From Halorubrum lipolyticum DSM 21995 (GTDB lineage: Archaea; Halobacteriota; Halobacteria; Halobacteriales; Haloferacaceae): a DNA stretch of 64,000 nucleotides. The translations under genes and the position numbers were made by a program. Position 1 is the first letter of the stretch, and the number at the start of each line of letters is the position of its first letter. This document shows, piece by piece, positions 9,043-18,242 of this stretch. The DNA is taken from NCBI RefSeq assembly GCF_000337375.1, contig NZ_AOJG01000028.1:53046-117045 (forward strand). Reading direction: 5' to 3'. The notes below the pieces were generated by a model. It was not told where the DNA came from. It saw only the letters and a program-made list of their open reading frames with translations, and searched no databases.

Positions 9043-9280
9043 CGCCTCCGACGCGGCGACCGCACGACTGGAGATTCGCTTCTGGTACCCAGCCGGCGTC
9101 GACCACGAATACTACCGCATCAACTGGGTCGAGCCGGACCGGAACCTGATGCTCGGCGTTCATCAGGACGCCGAGCATCCGGACCTTGGGCCCTGCCACG
9201 TCCAACTCAATCACGAAGAAACGCCGGTTGATCGGTACGAGGCGGCGTTTCTCGATGCGCACCGTTCAGCGAGTGGTTAT
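8876..9280 (+). pseudogene. Truncated partner of the HTH protein
   Basis: The frame beginning MIFLAGRDRYTQRTLL is protein-like, acidic and compact up to about 9267 (YEAAFLDAHRS). It then continues only as the antisense of the metal ATPase gene; the open frame runs to 9913 without protein character. The C-terminus seems to have been cut off where the ATPase segment begins. Its central motif (R-strand, then GVHQDAEHPDLGPCHVQ and a VDR) resembles the second protein of the 39235-40325 pair (CHPKPDAPRRHFHSPP, then VDPS). It is therefore probably the same two-gene module. Function unknown. Confidence 0.55.
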
Positions 9281-11454
9281 TCTCGGAATCCGAGTAACCG
9301 AAGACCGTTCAGGGAAACGAGTACTGTCGATCCCTCGTGGCCGATCACAGCCAGCGGCAAGGGAATGCCTCGCAGCAGAATCGTTCCGACCATCAGCGCG
9401 ATCGCGCCAAACGCGATCGCGAGGTTGACTTTCAGCGTCCGACGCGTCCGGCGACCGAGGCCAAGCACGTACGGTATCTTTCCGAGATCGTCGCCCATCA
9501 ACACGACGTCAGCCGAATCCAGGGCAACGTCGGTCCCAGCACCACCCATCGCGATACCGAGCGTCGCGGTCGCCAGCGCCGGAGCGTCGTTGACGCCGTC
9601 GCCGACCATCGCCACGTTCTCGTGCTCGTCGACCAGGTCTTCGATGGTCGCCACTTTCTCCTCCGGCAGCAGTTCCGCCTGTACCTCGTCGATGCCGACT
9701 TCGTCGGCGATCCGTTGTGCAACTCGCTCGTTATCACCCGTCAGCATCACGATGTGCTCCACGCCGAGCGAGCGGAGGTCCGTAATCATCTCGGCAGCAC
9801 CGGGTCGGAGCGTGTCGGTGAACGCGAGCCACCCCAGTACGGAGACACCGTCGCCGTCCTCACGAGCGACGACGACGCTCGTTTTCCCCTCCGCTTCCAG
9901 CGACTGGAGCTGATCGAGGCCCGGTTCGAGCCCCTCGATTGCCGCGTCTCCGAGGACCGTCTCGAAGTAGCTCCGGTTCCCGATGTGGATGGTCCCGTCT
10001 TCGACATCGGCGCGGACTCCCTTCCCGGCGACTGACTGAAACCGCCGTGCATCGGGAACGTTGAGTGACCGGTCTTCGGCTGCCGTCACCGTCGCACGAG
10101 CGAGATGGTGCTCCGATCGGGCCTGTACGGCGGCCACCAGCGCGAGCAGTCCGTCGTCGGTCAGCGATTCGTCTGCCGCCTCACTGACGAGGACATCGGT
10201 CAACTGCGTATCGCCCTGGGTGAGCGTGCCCGTCTTGTCGAACGCGACCGCGTCGATAGTCGCTGCCGCCTCGACGTGTTCGCCGCCCTTGAAGAGGACA
10301 CCCTGCCTGCCGCCGGAGGCGATCGCCGACAGCACCGCCGCGGGCGTCGAGATGATGACCGCACACGGCGAGGCCGCGACCATGAGCGTCATCGCTCGGT
10401 AGAACGTACCGGTGAACGCGCTTCCGAGCGCGAGCGGAATCGCGATAGCTGCGATCGTGAGGCCGAACACGCCGAGGACGTACGGCTGTTCGAGGCGGTC
10501 GATGAGCCGCTGTGTCGGCGCCTTCTCGCTTTGCGCGTTTTCGACCATATCGATGAGACGGCTGATCGCCGATTCGTGGGCCTGCCGCGTGACCTCGATC
10601 TCGAGGCTCCCGCTCTCGTTGATCGTCCCGCCGAACACCTCGTCACCGGACTCTTTCGGCACCGGGACGGACTCGCCGGTGAGCGAGGCCTGATCGACCG
10701 TTCCCTCACCCGACGTGACGATGCCATCGAGCGGGACGCGGTCGCCGGGGCGGACGACGAACACGTCGCCGACGTCGACGTCGTCGATGGGAACGGTGAT
10801 TTCCTCTCCGTTGCGGAGCACCTGCGCTTCGTCCGGCCGCATCTCGATGAGGGACTTGATCGCCCGGCGCGAGCGCCCGATCGCGTAGTGTTGGAGCGTG
10901 TTCGACAGCGAGAACAGGAAGAGAAGCATCGCGCCCTCGAACGGCGCACCGATCGAGAGCGCGCCGACCGCGGCGACGATCATCAGGAGATCGATATCGA
11001 CCGCGCGGTGACGAAGCGTCTCGATCGCACCTTTGAGCCCGTACCAACCGCCGAAGACGTACGCGACGCCGTAGCCGGTCCACGCGAGGAGCGACGGGCC
11101 GTCGAGCCATCCCGTCACCAGACCGGTCGTCATCCCGAGCAGCGTCAGCCCGACGAACATCGCTTCCCGTCTGAGTTCCGAACGCGTGCTCACGCCGTCC
11201 GTGTCCGTCTCAGAGCGGTCTCGGATCGAGACGTTCCGGTCGCGGACTGCGTCTCGAATCGCTTCCTCGGACGTGACTGCTCCGTCGTAGGTGATCGTGG
11301 CACTCCCCGTTCGGAAGGAGACAGCGACGTCGCGGACGCCGGAGACGCCCCGGAGGTGTCGTTCGAGTGCCCGAGCTCCCGCTTCGCCACGGCCACCTCG
11401 TCGTTCGATGCGGACAGTACACGTCGAAAGCGGGGGAGGTTCAGTAACGGCCAC
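9277..11454 (-). CDS. P1B-4-type heavy-metal translocating ATPase
   Basis: The protein is about 725 aa from the GTG at 11454; the longer open frame upstream is Arg/Pro-rich and unconvincing. Seen: a degenerate N-terminal ferredoxin-like domain with one Cys and no CxxC; TGES; an SPC metal motif in MVAASPCAVI; the phosphorylation site DKTGTLT; GDGVNDAPAL; and HEGST in the last membrane segment. The SPC plus HEG(S/G)T pair marks the P1B-4 subgroup, which exports cobalt, iron or zinc-like divalent metals. Its nearness to nikR and the NicO permease fits cobalt/nickel stress. The promoter carries a palindrome directly before the start. Confidence 0.92.
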   Translation of the reverse strand: MAVTEPPPLSTCTVRIERRGGRGEAGARALERHLRGVSGVRDVAVSFRTGSATITYDGAVTSEEAIRDAVRDRNVSIRDRSETDTDGVSTRSELRREAMFVGLTLLGMTTGLVTGWLDGPSLLAWTGYGVAYVFGGWYGLKGAIETLRHRAVDIDLLMIVAAVGALSIGAPFEGAMLLFLFSLSNTLQHYAIGRSRRAIKSLIEMRPDEAQVLRNGEEITVPIDDVDVGDVFVVRPGDRVPLDGIVTSGEGTVDQASLTGESVPVPKESGDEVFGGTINESGSLEIEVTRQAHESAISRLIDMVENAQSEKAPTQRLIDRLEQPYVLGVFGLTIAAIAIPLALGSAFTGTFYRAMTLMVAASPCAVIISTPAAVLSAIASGGRQGVLFKGGEHVEAAATIDAVAFDKTGTLTQGDTQLTDVLVSEAADESLTDDGLLALVAAVQARSEHHLARATVTAAEDRSLNVPDARRFQSVAGKGVRADVEDGTIHIGNRSYFETVLGDAAIEGLEPGLDQLQSLEAEGKTSVVVAREDGDGVSVLGWLAFTDTLRPGAAEMITDLRSLGVEHIVMLTGDNERVAQRIADEVGIDEVQAELLPEEKVATIEDLVDEHENVAMVGDGVNDAPALATATLGIAMGGAGTDVALDSADVVLMGDDLGKIPYVLGLGRRTRRTLKVNLAIAFGAIALMVGTILLRGIPLPLAVIGHEGSTVLVSLNGLRLLGFRE

Positions 11455-11460
11455 GTGTTC

Positions 11461-11475
11461 TACACTAATGGTGTA
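11461..11475 (-). promoter_or_regulatory. Palindrome at the metal ATPase promoter
   Basis: Perfect inverted repeat TACAC-N5-GTGTA, ending 6 nt upstream of the likely GTG start of the ATPase. This is where an operator would block a leaderless transcript. No regulator gene is adjacent. Confidence 0.45.
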
Positions 11476-11519
11476 CCGGGATATGACGTTTGAGGTGCGC
11501 CAGTCAGTGACCGACGGCT

Positions 11520-12482
11520 GTGGTGCGGCCAGTCCGTTGGTTACCGCGACTCCGGCGGTCGAGTATCGAACTCGGAGACGACCCCGGAACGCAGGGGAGC
11601 AGGGGCCATCGCCTCGGGGTCGGGTCCCGGGGCGTTCGCGCGGGCTCCCGCTCCCCGTCAGCCCGACTGGAACTCGCTCAGGTCGACGACGGGAGCTTCC
11701 CCGAGACGCTCGAGGAACTCTCCCGGATCGAGCTCCGCCGGGTGGCCTCACAGCTCCGGTTCGCGGGCTCCCGAACGGTTCACTACTACCGCGTCGACGG
11801 CCTCCGACAGGTGTCTCCCGACGGCGCGACCGGGCGAGCCGGAACCGTCAGTTCCGCGGGCGCGTACGGCCCCGAGATCCGGACGGCCGTCAGGGACCAC
11901 GACCGCGTCTACGTCGTCTGCGACGTGCCCGACACCGGGTCGCAGACGCAGCTGACGCTCTCCGACGGGGACCGCACGACGACCGTGGCGACCTTCGAGC
12001 CGCGAACGCCGGTCCTCGCGGTTCGCGCGCCCGACACCGAAACCGCGGACGCGACCGCGCGGGCCGCGGTGGACTTCCTCGGACTGGACGACGCGAGCCG
12101 GATCTCGTTTCTCGACGGCGGCTTCCGCGGGCGGTTCGAGGAGGCCTGCGTCGCCGGGTACTCGTCGCTCCGACTGCGGACCGCGGGGGATCGCGGCGCG
12201 TCGACGGAGATCGTGATCCGCCCGGCTGAGTCCGGATCCGGCCGGCACGCCGATGTCCGGACCGACGCGGTCGTGAGCGACTTGCTCCGACGGAACGACA
12301 CGGAACTCGAGGAGGCGACGGGGGTCGCGGCGATCGCCGGCGACGTGCGGCCGCCCTCCTCGGGCGAGCGGTTCCGCCCGCGAGTCGCGATCGGATTCCC
12401 GGACGGTCGCGTGCGATTCGAGCAGTTCGTTCCCGAACAGGTGCTGCTCGAGCTCGACGACATCGTGCGCGACTCGCTCTGA
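11520..12482 (+). CDS. Hypothetical haloarchaeal protein, 5' end uncertain
   Basis: The first 45-50 codons of this frame are Arg/Ser/Gly-rich and look non-coding. From about 11667 (LELAQVDDGSFPETLEEL) the protein becomes convincingly haloarchaeal and runs to the C-terminus (ELDDIVRDSL). It is rich in short beta-strand-like stretches separated by charged turns. No ATG, GTG or TTG lies just before the convincing part, so the gene may be 5'-truncated or start far upstream in poor sequence. Family not recognised. It is transcribed away from the ATPase gene. Confidence 0.55.
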   Translation: MVRPVRWLPRLRRSSIELGDDPGTQGSRGHRLGVGSRGVRAGSRSPSARLELAQVDDGSFPETLEELSRIELRRVASQLRFAGSRTVHYYRVDGLRQVSPDGATGRAGTVSSAGAYGPEIRTAVRDHDRVYVVCDVPDTGSQTQLTLSDGDRTTTVATFEPRTPVLAVRAPDTETADATARAAVDFLGLDDASRISFLDGGFRGRFEEACVAGYSSLRLRTAGDRGASTEIVIRPAESGSGRHADVRTDAVVSDLLRRNDTELEEATGVAAIAGDVRPPSSGERFRPRVAIGFPDGRVRFEQFVPEQVLLELDDIVRDSL

Positions 12483-12559
12483 ACGACCGCGCCTCGGACC
12501 GGGCGTCCCACGCCTCGTTGACGGGCGCCGCGAGCCCCTCGATCCGTGACCGCGCGCCG

Positions 12560-13450
12560 CTATGGCCGACGCAGCGCTCGCCACTTCGCGGCGACGAACC
12601 CGGCGAGGATGAACGCGAACCCGGCGACGGTCGCGGTCGTCACGTCCTGCCCGAGCACGAGCCAGCCCGCCAGCGCCGCGAACACGGGAATGACGTACTC
12701 GATGAAGCTCATCTCGATGGGGCCGAGGTCCTCCAGCAACGTGAAGTACAGCAGGAAGCCGCCGGCGCCGGCGACCACGGAGAGGTACGCGATGGCCCCG
12801 AGCGCGGACGGCGTCCACGTGGCGGCCGCGAACGACTGACCGGGGAGCGCGAGCACGGCGGCGTGGAGGACGACGGCGCCGACGCCCATCATCCACGCCT
12901 GCGTGGAGAGGAACGGCATCGACGGCGATCGGCTGTGGGTGACGACCGCGGCGACGGCGAACGCGAGCGCGGACGCGAGCACGAGCGCGACCCCGAGGAC
13001 GCTGTCCGCGAGGTTCGCGGGGTCGGGGTCGGCGATGACGACGACGCCAACGAACCCGAGCGCGACGCCGAGCGCGGTGGCGGCGGTGAACTCCTCGTCT
13101 GTGGAGACGAGCCGCGTGAGCGCGGGGGTCACCACCGGGACGAGTCCCAACAGAACGGCGGCGACGCCGCCCGTGACGTACCGCTGGCCGGCGAAGAGGA
13201 ACGCGTGATGGGCGCCGATGATGAGGGCGCCGCCGACGAGCACGTAGACGTAGTCGTCCCGAGTCCGGGGGCGGATATCCGCGCCGGAGGCGAGAACGGC
13301 GGCGAACAGCAGCGCGGCGGCGACGTCGAAGCGAACGGCCGCGAACGGCACCGCGGGGAGGTCCGCGAGGCCGACGTCCGTCGCCATGAACGCCGTCCCC
13401 CAGATCGCACACAGCAGCAGGAAGCGGCCGGCCGTCCGGTAGCGACTCAT
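12560..13450 (-). CDS. EamA/DMT-superfamily transporter
   Basis: The protein is 296 aa with ten hydrophobic segments in two repeated halves. Each half begins with a small-residue-rich EamA-type motif (AIWGTAFMATDVGL near the N-terminus; ALAFAVAAVVTHSR in the second half), and ALLFA and GEx-like turns follow. The ending FAFILAGFVAAKWRALRRP is typical. The family exports metabolites or amino acids; the substrate cannot be predicted. It is divergent from the nos-cluster HTH gene (205-nt gap) and probably not part of denitrification. Confidence 0.88.
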   Translation of the reverse strand: MSRYRTAGRFLLLCAIWGTAFMATDVGLADLPAVPFAAVRFDVAAALLFAAVLASGADIRPRTRDDYVYVLVGGALIIGAHHAFLFAGQRYVTGGVAAVLLGLVPVVTPALTRLVSTDEEFTAATALGVALGFVGVVVIADPDPANLADSVLGVALVLASALAFAVAAVVTHSRSPSMPFLSTQAWMMGVGAVVLHAAVLALPGQSFAAATWTPSALGAIAYLSVVAGAGGFLLYFTLLEDLGPIEMSFIEYVIPVFAALAGWLVLGQDVTTATVAGFAFILAGFVAAKWRALRRP

Positions 13451-13556
13451 TCACGAGGAGGTCGCCGCCAACGGCGAAATAGGCGTCGAACCGTCCCCGC
13501 TGTCCGCGCGTCCGGACCGTGACGACGGCGCTCTTCTCGGAGACGTTCGGAGGTAG

Positions 13557-13580
13557 TATTTAAACCCCCGAACAGTTCGC
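13557..13580 (+). promoter_or_regulatory. TATA-like box and CGAA-N3-TTCG element before the nos operon
   Basis: The AT-rich TATTTAAA (13557-13564) is followed by CGAACAGTTCG (13570-13580). The latter is a CGAA/TTCG inverted repeat with 3 bp between arms and lies 74 nt before the HTH gene start. It resembles the island's CGAA-N4-TTCG elements but differs in arm spacing and distance. Confidence 0.4.
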
Positions 13581-13654
13581 CGGCAGGTATCCGGGGAGTT
13601 CGACCGTAGTGATCAGTAGCGGGGTCGAACACGGCAGTTCGGCGCCGACCAACC

Positions 13655-14017
13655 ATGACCCAGTGGACACAGCTCGGACCGCGGGAACGTGAGCTCCTCA
13701 CCGTCCTCCGACGCGCGGACGGCTCGCTCACGACGCGCGATCTGCTCGATGCGATCCGCGACCGCGGCGACGATGTCGCCTACACGACGGTCAAGCGGAC
13801 GGTCGACCGCCTCGTCGAGAAGGAACTCGTCGAGCAGGAGTGCGAACCCCACCGCGGCGGGACGCGTCACCGCTACCGGTTCGACGTCGAGGCCGCGCGG
13901 CGGCGGCTGATTCCGGAGTTCGTCGCCGAACTCCGGGTCGTTCTCGGCGATCAAGCGGTCGAGCGGCTCGCGGTCCGAACAGCGTGTGACACCGACGAAA
14001 TCGACGAACGCCAATGA
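13655..14017 (+). CDS. BlaI/PadR-like winged-helix regulator of the nos operon
   Basis: The protein is 120 aa. Seen: LGPRERELLTVLRRADGSLTTRDLLDAI, then YTTVKRTVDRLVEKELVEQE and a wing with RGGTRHRYRF. This is the arrangement of BlaI/MecI/CopY-type winged helices, where the recognition helix begins with YTTV. Its stop overlaps the start of nosZ by 4 nt (ATGA), so it is co-translated with nosZ. An autoregulator or copper/redox-responsive regulator of the nos operon is likely (inference). No Cys cluster for metal binding is present apart from one Cys mid-protein and one near the C-terminus. Confidence 0.82.
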   Translation: MTQWTQLGPRERELLTVLRRADGSLTTRDLLDAIRDRGDDVAYTTVKRTVDRLVEKELVEQECEPHRGGTRHRYRFDVEAARRRLIPEFVAELRVVLGDQAVERLAVRTACDTDEIDERQ

Positions 14018-15927
14018 CACGACACACTCAGCGGCCGGCGAATGACGGCGAGTCAGACGAACAGCAGAGCGGGGCCGAAGACGGGTTCGATTCGCTACTC
14101 CCCGGGCTCCGTCGGCGGGACTTCATGAAGGCCGGAGCCGCAGTCGGCGGCCTCAGCGGGCTCGCCGGCTGTACCAGCCTGCTCAGCGACGAGGGCGACG
14201 GAACCGTCTCGGCGGCCCCCAGCCACTCCGTCCCGCCGGGAGAGGTGGACGAGTACTACGCGTTCCTCGGCGGGGGACAGTCGGGTGACGTCCGCGTCGT
14301 GGGCCTCCCGTCCATGCGGGAGCTCATCCGTATTCCGGTGTTCCAGCGGGACAGCGGGCGCGGCTACGGGCACGACGACGAGAGCCGAGAGATGTTGGAG
14401 GAAGCCGGCGGCTACACGTGGGGGGACACACACCACCCGCGGATCAGCCAGACCGACGGCGACTACGACGGCCGGTTCGCCTACGTCAACGACAAGGCGA
14501 ACGGCCGGATGGCCCGGATCGACCTGACGTACTTCGAGACCGACGCGATCGTCGACATCCCGAACCAGCAGGGGACGCACGGGTCCTGCGCGCAGCTACC
14601 CGACACGGACCTCATCTTCGGCGTCGGCGAGTTCCGCACGCCGATCCCCAACGACGGGACGGGCGACTTGCACGACCCCGACAAGTACGGCGCCGTCCTC
14701 GCCGCGATCGACCCCGAGTCGATGAACGTCGAGTGGGAGGTCCTCGTCGACGGCAACATGGACAACGGAGACGGGAGCAAGGAGGGGCGGTACTTCTTCA
14801 CCACCGGCTACAACAGCGAGGGCGCCGTCACCGAGAAGGGGATGACCCGGTCGGACCGCGACAACGTCAAAGCGTTCGACATCCCGCGGATCGAGGCGGC
14901 CGTGGAGGCGGGCGACTACGAGCGGATAAACGAGGTACCGGTCGTGGACGGCCGGAAGGACAGCCCGCTCAACCAGGGCGACGACCCCGTCGTCCGCTAC
15001 ATCCCGACGCCGAAGAGTCCGCACGGGATCAGCGTCACGCCGGACAACGAGTACGCGATCGCCAGCGGGAAGCTCGACCCGACCGCATCGGTCATCCAGA
15101 TCGACAAGATCGACGAGGTCGACGACCCGGCGGACGCCATCGTCGGCCAGCCGAAGCTCGGGCTCGGCCCGCTTCACACCGCCTACGACGGCCGCGGACA
15201 CGCGTACACGTCGCTGTTCATCGACTCGCAGGTCGTCAAGTGGGACATCGAAGAGGCGGTCGAGGCCGACGCGGGGTCCGAGAGCCCGGTCATCGAGAAG
15301 ATCGACGTCCACTACAACCCCGGTCACCTGATCGCCTCGGAGTCCTACACCGAAGACCCGGCCGGCGACTGGCTCATCTCGCTCAACAAGCTGTCGAAAG
15401 ACCGGTTCCTGCCGGTCGGCCCGCAGCACCCGGAGAACGACCAGCTGATCTACATCGGCGACGACGAGGCCGGCATGGAACACGTGAAGGACTCGCCCGC
15501 GCACGCGGAGCCCCACGACGCGTCGATCTGCCACCGCTCGAAGCTCGATCCCGCGAAGACGTACGACCCCGACGACCTCGACCTCGACTACACCGACGAG
15601 GGCGAGGAGACGATGGAGCGGGTCGACGACGACCGCGTCGAGATCGAGATGTACTCGACGCGGAACAAGTACGGGTTCCAGGAGATGACCGTCACAGAGG
15701 GCGACACGATCGAGATGCAGGTGACGAACATCGAGACCACGAGCGACATGCTCCACTCGGTGGCGATCCCCGACCACGACGTCCACATGCGCGTCGCCCC
15801 GCAGGAGACCCGAAAGGTGACGTTCACCGCGGACGAGCCGGGCGTCTACTGGATCTACTGCGCGCACTTCTGTAGCGCGCTGCACCTGGAGATGCGCTCG
15901 CGGCTCATCGTCGAGCCGGAGGAGTAA
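14014..15927 (+). CDS. nosZ: Nitrous oxide reductase NosZ
   Basis: The protein is 637 aa and reduces N2O to N2, the last step of denitrification, outside the membrane. Seen: a twin-arginine motif (RRRDFMK, about residues 33-39), a lipobox-like LAGC with Cys53, and a seven-bladed propeller region with the His ligands of the CuZ centre (for example DTHHPR, SPHGIS, HAEPHD). A C-terminal cupredoxin carries the CuA ligands in YCAHFCSALHLEM. Lipobox plus Tat is common for haloarchaeal secreted copper enzymes. The gene is coupled to the preceding HTH gene and followed by the other nos genes. Confidence 0.97.
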   Translation: MTRHTQRPANDGESDEQQSGAEDGFDSLLPGLRRRDFMKAGAAVGGLSGLAGCTSLLSDEGDGTVSAAPSHSVPPGEVDEYYAFLGGGQSGDVRVVGLPSMRELIRIPVFQRDSGRGYGHDDESREMLEEAGGYTWGDTHHPRISQTDGDYDGRFAYVNDKANGRMARIDLTYFETDAIVDIPNQQGTHGSCAQLPDTDLIFGVGEFRTPIPNDGTGDLHDPDKYGAVLAAIDPESMNVEWEVLVDGNMDNGDGSKEGRYFFTTGYNSEGAVTEKGMTRSDRDNVKAFDIPRIEAAVEAGDYERINEVPVVDGRKDSPLNQGDDPVVRYIPTPKSPHGISVTPDNEYAIASGKLDPTASVIQIDKIDEVDDPADAIVGQPKLGLGPLHTAYDGRGHAYTSLFIDSQVVKWDIEEAVEADAGSESPVIEKIDVHYNPGHLIASESYTEDPAGDWLISLNKLSKDRFLPVGPQHPENDQLIYIGDDEAGMEHVKDSPAHAEPHDASICHRSKLDPAKTYDPDDLDLDYTDEGEETMERVDDDRVEIEMYSTRNKYGFQEMTVTEGDTIEMQVTNIETTSDMLHSVAIPDHDVHMRVAPQETRKVTFTADEPGVYWIYCAHFCSALHLEMRSRLIVEPEE

Positions 15928-15931
15928 GCCC

Positions 15932-16738
15932 ATGCGATCGTCGCTCGCGTGGTTGACCGAGATCCGCCGCGCGCTCCCGCTGGCGGCCGCGGTGCTGCTC
16001 GTCGGCGCGCTGCTGGTCCCGATGTGGCGGATCACGCTCACGGCGCCGCAGTACCCCGGTCAGGAGCTGCTGATCGAGCTGTACGCGTACCCGCGGCTGG
16101 GCGGCGACTTCGCCGAGGTACAGGGGCTCAACAAGTACGCCGGGTTCTACTACCCCGACCCGGTGTACGTCGACCCGAACTACGAGATCAGCGAGGCGGC
16201 GATAGACGTCCCCGAGTGGCTGCTCGGCCCGGTGGTGTTCGCGGGACTCGCGCTCACCGGCGCGTTCGTCGCGTTCGCGCCGACGGTCCGCAAGCTCAAG
16301 ACCGGGCTCACCGCCCAGTTCGTCGGGACGATCGCCGTCTTCGTGGGCATGTTCGCGTTCATCCAGTACCGGCTCCACCAGGCCGGCCACTCGCTGGACC
16401 CGGACGCGCCGCTCCGCGGCATCGACTCGTTCACGCCGCCCCTCCTCGGCCCCTACGAGGTGGCCAACATCAGCGGCTTCGCGTGGTTCGGGCCGGGCGG
16501 CTACATGACCCTCGTCGCGGTCGCGCTGCTCGCCGTCGCGTACCTCGCGCGGGACGTCGACGCGACCGTCGGCGAGCTCCCGGAGCTGGCGCGCGCGCTC
16601 CCCGGAGCGGTCCGCGAGCGCACCTCGAACGGCGGCCGCCGCTCGAACCGCGGCGACCAGGCCGCGACCGACGAGTCCGAGCGGGACCGAGACGCCGACC
16701 GGAACCCGGAGATCGGTGGTGGCGACCGTGTCGGGTGA
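15932..16738 (+). CDS. Nos-cluster membrane protein (NosB-like position)
   Basis: The protein is 268 aa. It has a hydrophobic N-terminal segment (about 14-30), then an extracellular region with aromatic and Gly motifs (ELYAYPRLGGDF, NKYAGFYYPDP). Three further membrane helices follow (about 95-115, 127-145 and 185-205), then a disordered charged tail. It starts 4 nt after nosZ and overlaps nosD. The position between nosZ and nosD matches the conserved membrane protein of clade II/archaeal nos clusters, sometimes called NosB. Its role is unproven; electron delivery or assembly has been suggested for such proteins. Confidence 0.8.
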   Translation: MRSSLAWLTEIRRALPLAAAVLLVGALLVPMWRITLTAPQYPGQELLIELYAYPRLGGDFAEVQGLNKYAGFYYPDPVYVDPNYEISEAAIDVPEWLLGPVVFAGLALTGAFVAFAPTVRKLKTGLTAQFVGTIAVFVGMFAFIQYRLHQAGHSLDPDAPLRGIDSFTPPLLGPYEVANISGFAWFGPGGYMTLVAVALLAVAYLARDVDATVGELPELARALPGAVRERTSNGGRRSNRGDQAATDESERDRDADRNPEIGGGDRVG

Positions 16739-18242
16739 CCGGTTCGACCCGTCGGGCGGGCGCCTCGAAGTCGGCTTCCTCGCGGCCGCCTGCGTCGTCG
16801 CCGTGTTCGCGCTCGCGCTGCCGCTCGCCGCCGGTGCGGGCGGGGCGACCGACAGCCCGGCGACTGCCGCCGCCGGCCCTGCGAACGCGAGCGGAGCCGG
16901 ACTCCCGACGAATGACTCCGGCGCGCCCGGCCTCGACGTCGAGACCGACGTCGCGGCGACCGGGGTGACCGCGCCCGAGCGCGAGGGGACCGCCGCCGTC
17001 GACGGCGAGTCGTTCGCGTCGGCGCAGGCGGCGGTCGACGCCGCCGACCCCGGTGACACGGTCGTGCTCGACGGCCGGTTCGAGGAGCGCGTGAACGCGA
17101 GCGTCGACGGCCTCGAGCTCGTCGCGAGCGACGACGGCGCCGTGCTCGACGGCGGCGGCGAGGGGCGCGTGCTCACCGTGACCGGCGAGAACGTCACCGT
17201 CTCCGGCGTCTGGGTCCGCGGCTCGGGCAGCGACCTCGACACCGAGGACGCCGGCGTGTTCGTCGCCGGCGCGGGCGCCCGGATCGAGACGGTCCGGATC
17301 ACCGACACGGCCTACGGGATCTGGGTCGACGGCGTCGACGACGCCGTGATCGAGGACGTGCGCGTCGACGGTCGCGAGGACGTGTACCCGGTGACCGACC
17401 GCGGGAACGGGATCCACCTGTTCGAGACGACCGGGACCGTCGTCCGCGACAGCGAGGTCACGAACACCCGGGACGGGATCTACTTCTCGTGGGCGACCGA
17501 CGTCCTCGCCGAGAACAACACGATCCGACACGCGCGGTACGGCGTCCACTACATGTACTCGGACGACAACCGCCTCGTCGACAACGTCGCCGCCGACAAC
17601 GGCGTCGGCTACGCGCTCATGGTGAGCGAGGGGCTCACGGTCCGGAACAACACCGCCCTGCGGAGCGACGACACCAGCGGTCACGGCGTCCTCGCGAAGG
17701 ACATCGAGAAGTCGACGATCGCCGGGAACCACCTCGTGGCGAACCGCGACGGGCTCTACCTCTACAATGCGCAGGACAACCGGGTCCTCGACAACCTGTT
17801 GTACCGCAACGCGGTCGGGATTCACAGCGCCGCTAGCAGCGAGAACGAGGTCGTCGCGGGCAACAGCCTCGTCCGCAACGACCGCGCGGTCCAGACGCCG
17901 CGGAACACGCTCGTCGAGTGGAACGGCACCGACCGCGGCAACTACTGGTCCGGCGCCCGGGTCGCCGACCGCGACGGCGACGGGGTGAGCGAGATCCGAC
18001 ACCGTCCCGTCGGACTCGTCGAGAACGTCGTCGCCGAGCGGCCGCAGGCGGCGGTGTTCGCGAACAGCCCGGCGTTCGAGGCGGTGCGGCTCGCCGAGAG
18101 CTCGTTCCCCGTCATCGAGGCGCCCGGCGTCGTCGACCGCCGTCCGCTCACCGAGCCGAACCACGACTGGCGCGCGTACGAACCGACAGAGGCGGCGGGG
18201 ACCGATTCGGACCGCGAGACCGACACGGAGGCCACATCATGA
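16728..18242 (+). CDS. nosD: NosD copper-assembly beta-helix protein
   Basis: The protein is about 504 aa and has several candidate GTG starts (16716, 16719, 16728), all overlapping the upstream gene. It has an N-terminal signal-type hydrophobic segment, a Ser/Ala-rich linker, and a long run of right-handed beta-helix repeats with NosD/CASH character (for example GNGIHLFETTGTVVRDSEVT, DGIYFSWATDVLAENN, YGVHYMYSDDNRLVDN). It works with NosF and NosY to mature the copper centre of NosZ outside the cell. The stop overlaps the nosF start (ATGA). Confidence 0.93.
   Translation: MSGDRFDPSGGRLEVGFLAAACVVAVFALALPLAAGAGGATDSPATAAAGPANASGAGLPTNDSGAPGLDVETDVAATGVTAPEREGTAAVDGESFASAQAAVDAADPGDTVVLDGRFEERVNASVDGLELVASDDGAVLDGGGEGRVLTVTGENVTVSGVWVRGSGSDLDTEDAGVFVAGAGARIETVRITDTAYGIWVDGVDDAVIEDVRVDGREDVYPVTDRGNGIHLFETTGTVVRDSEVTNTRDGIYFSWATDVLAENNTIRHARYGVHYMYSDDNRLVDNVAADNGVGYALMVSEGLTVRNNTALRSDDTSGHGVLAKDIEKSTIAGNHLVANRDGLYLYNAQDNRVLDNLLYRNAVGIHSAASSENEVVAGNSLVRNDRAVQTPRNTLVEWNGTDRGNYWSGARVADRDGDGVSEIRHRPVGLVENVVAERPQAAVFANSPAFEAVRLAESSFPVIEAPGVVDRRPLTEPNHDWRAYEPTEAAGTDSDRETDTEATS

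Noticed and set aside
11748..13454. 568-codon minus-strand frame
   Set aside because: Arg/Pro/Asp-rich antisense of the two real genes there; no domain pattern.
17918..18238. N-terminal extension of NosF
   Set aside because: Arg-rich shadow of the nosD 3' end; the ATGA overlap gives a normal-size NosF.
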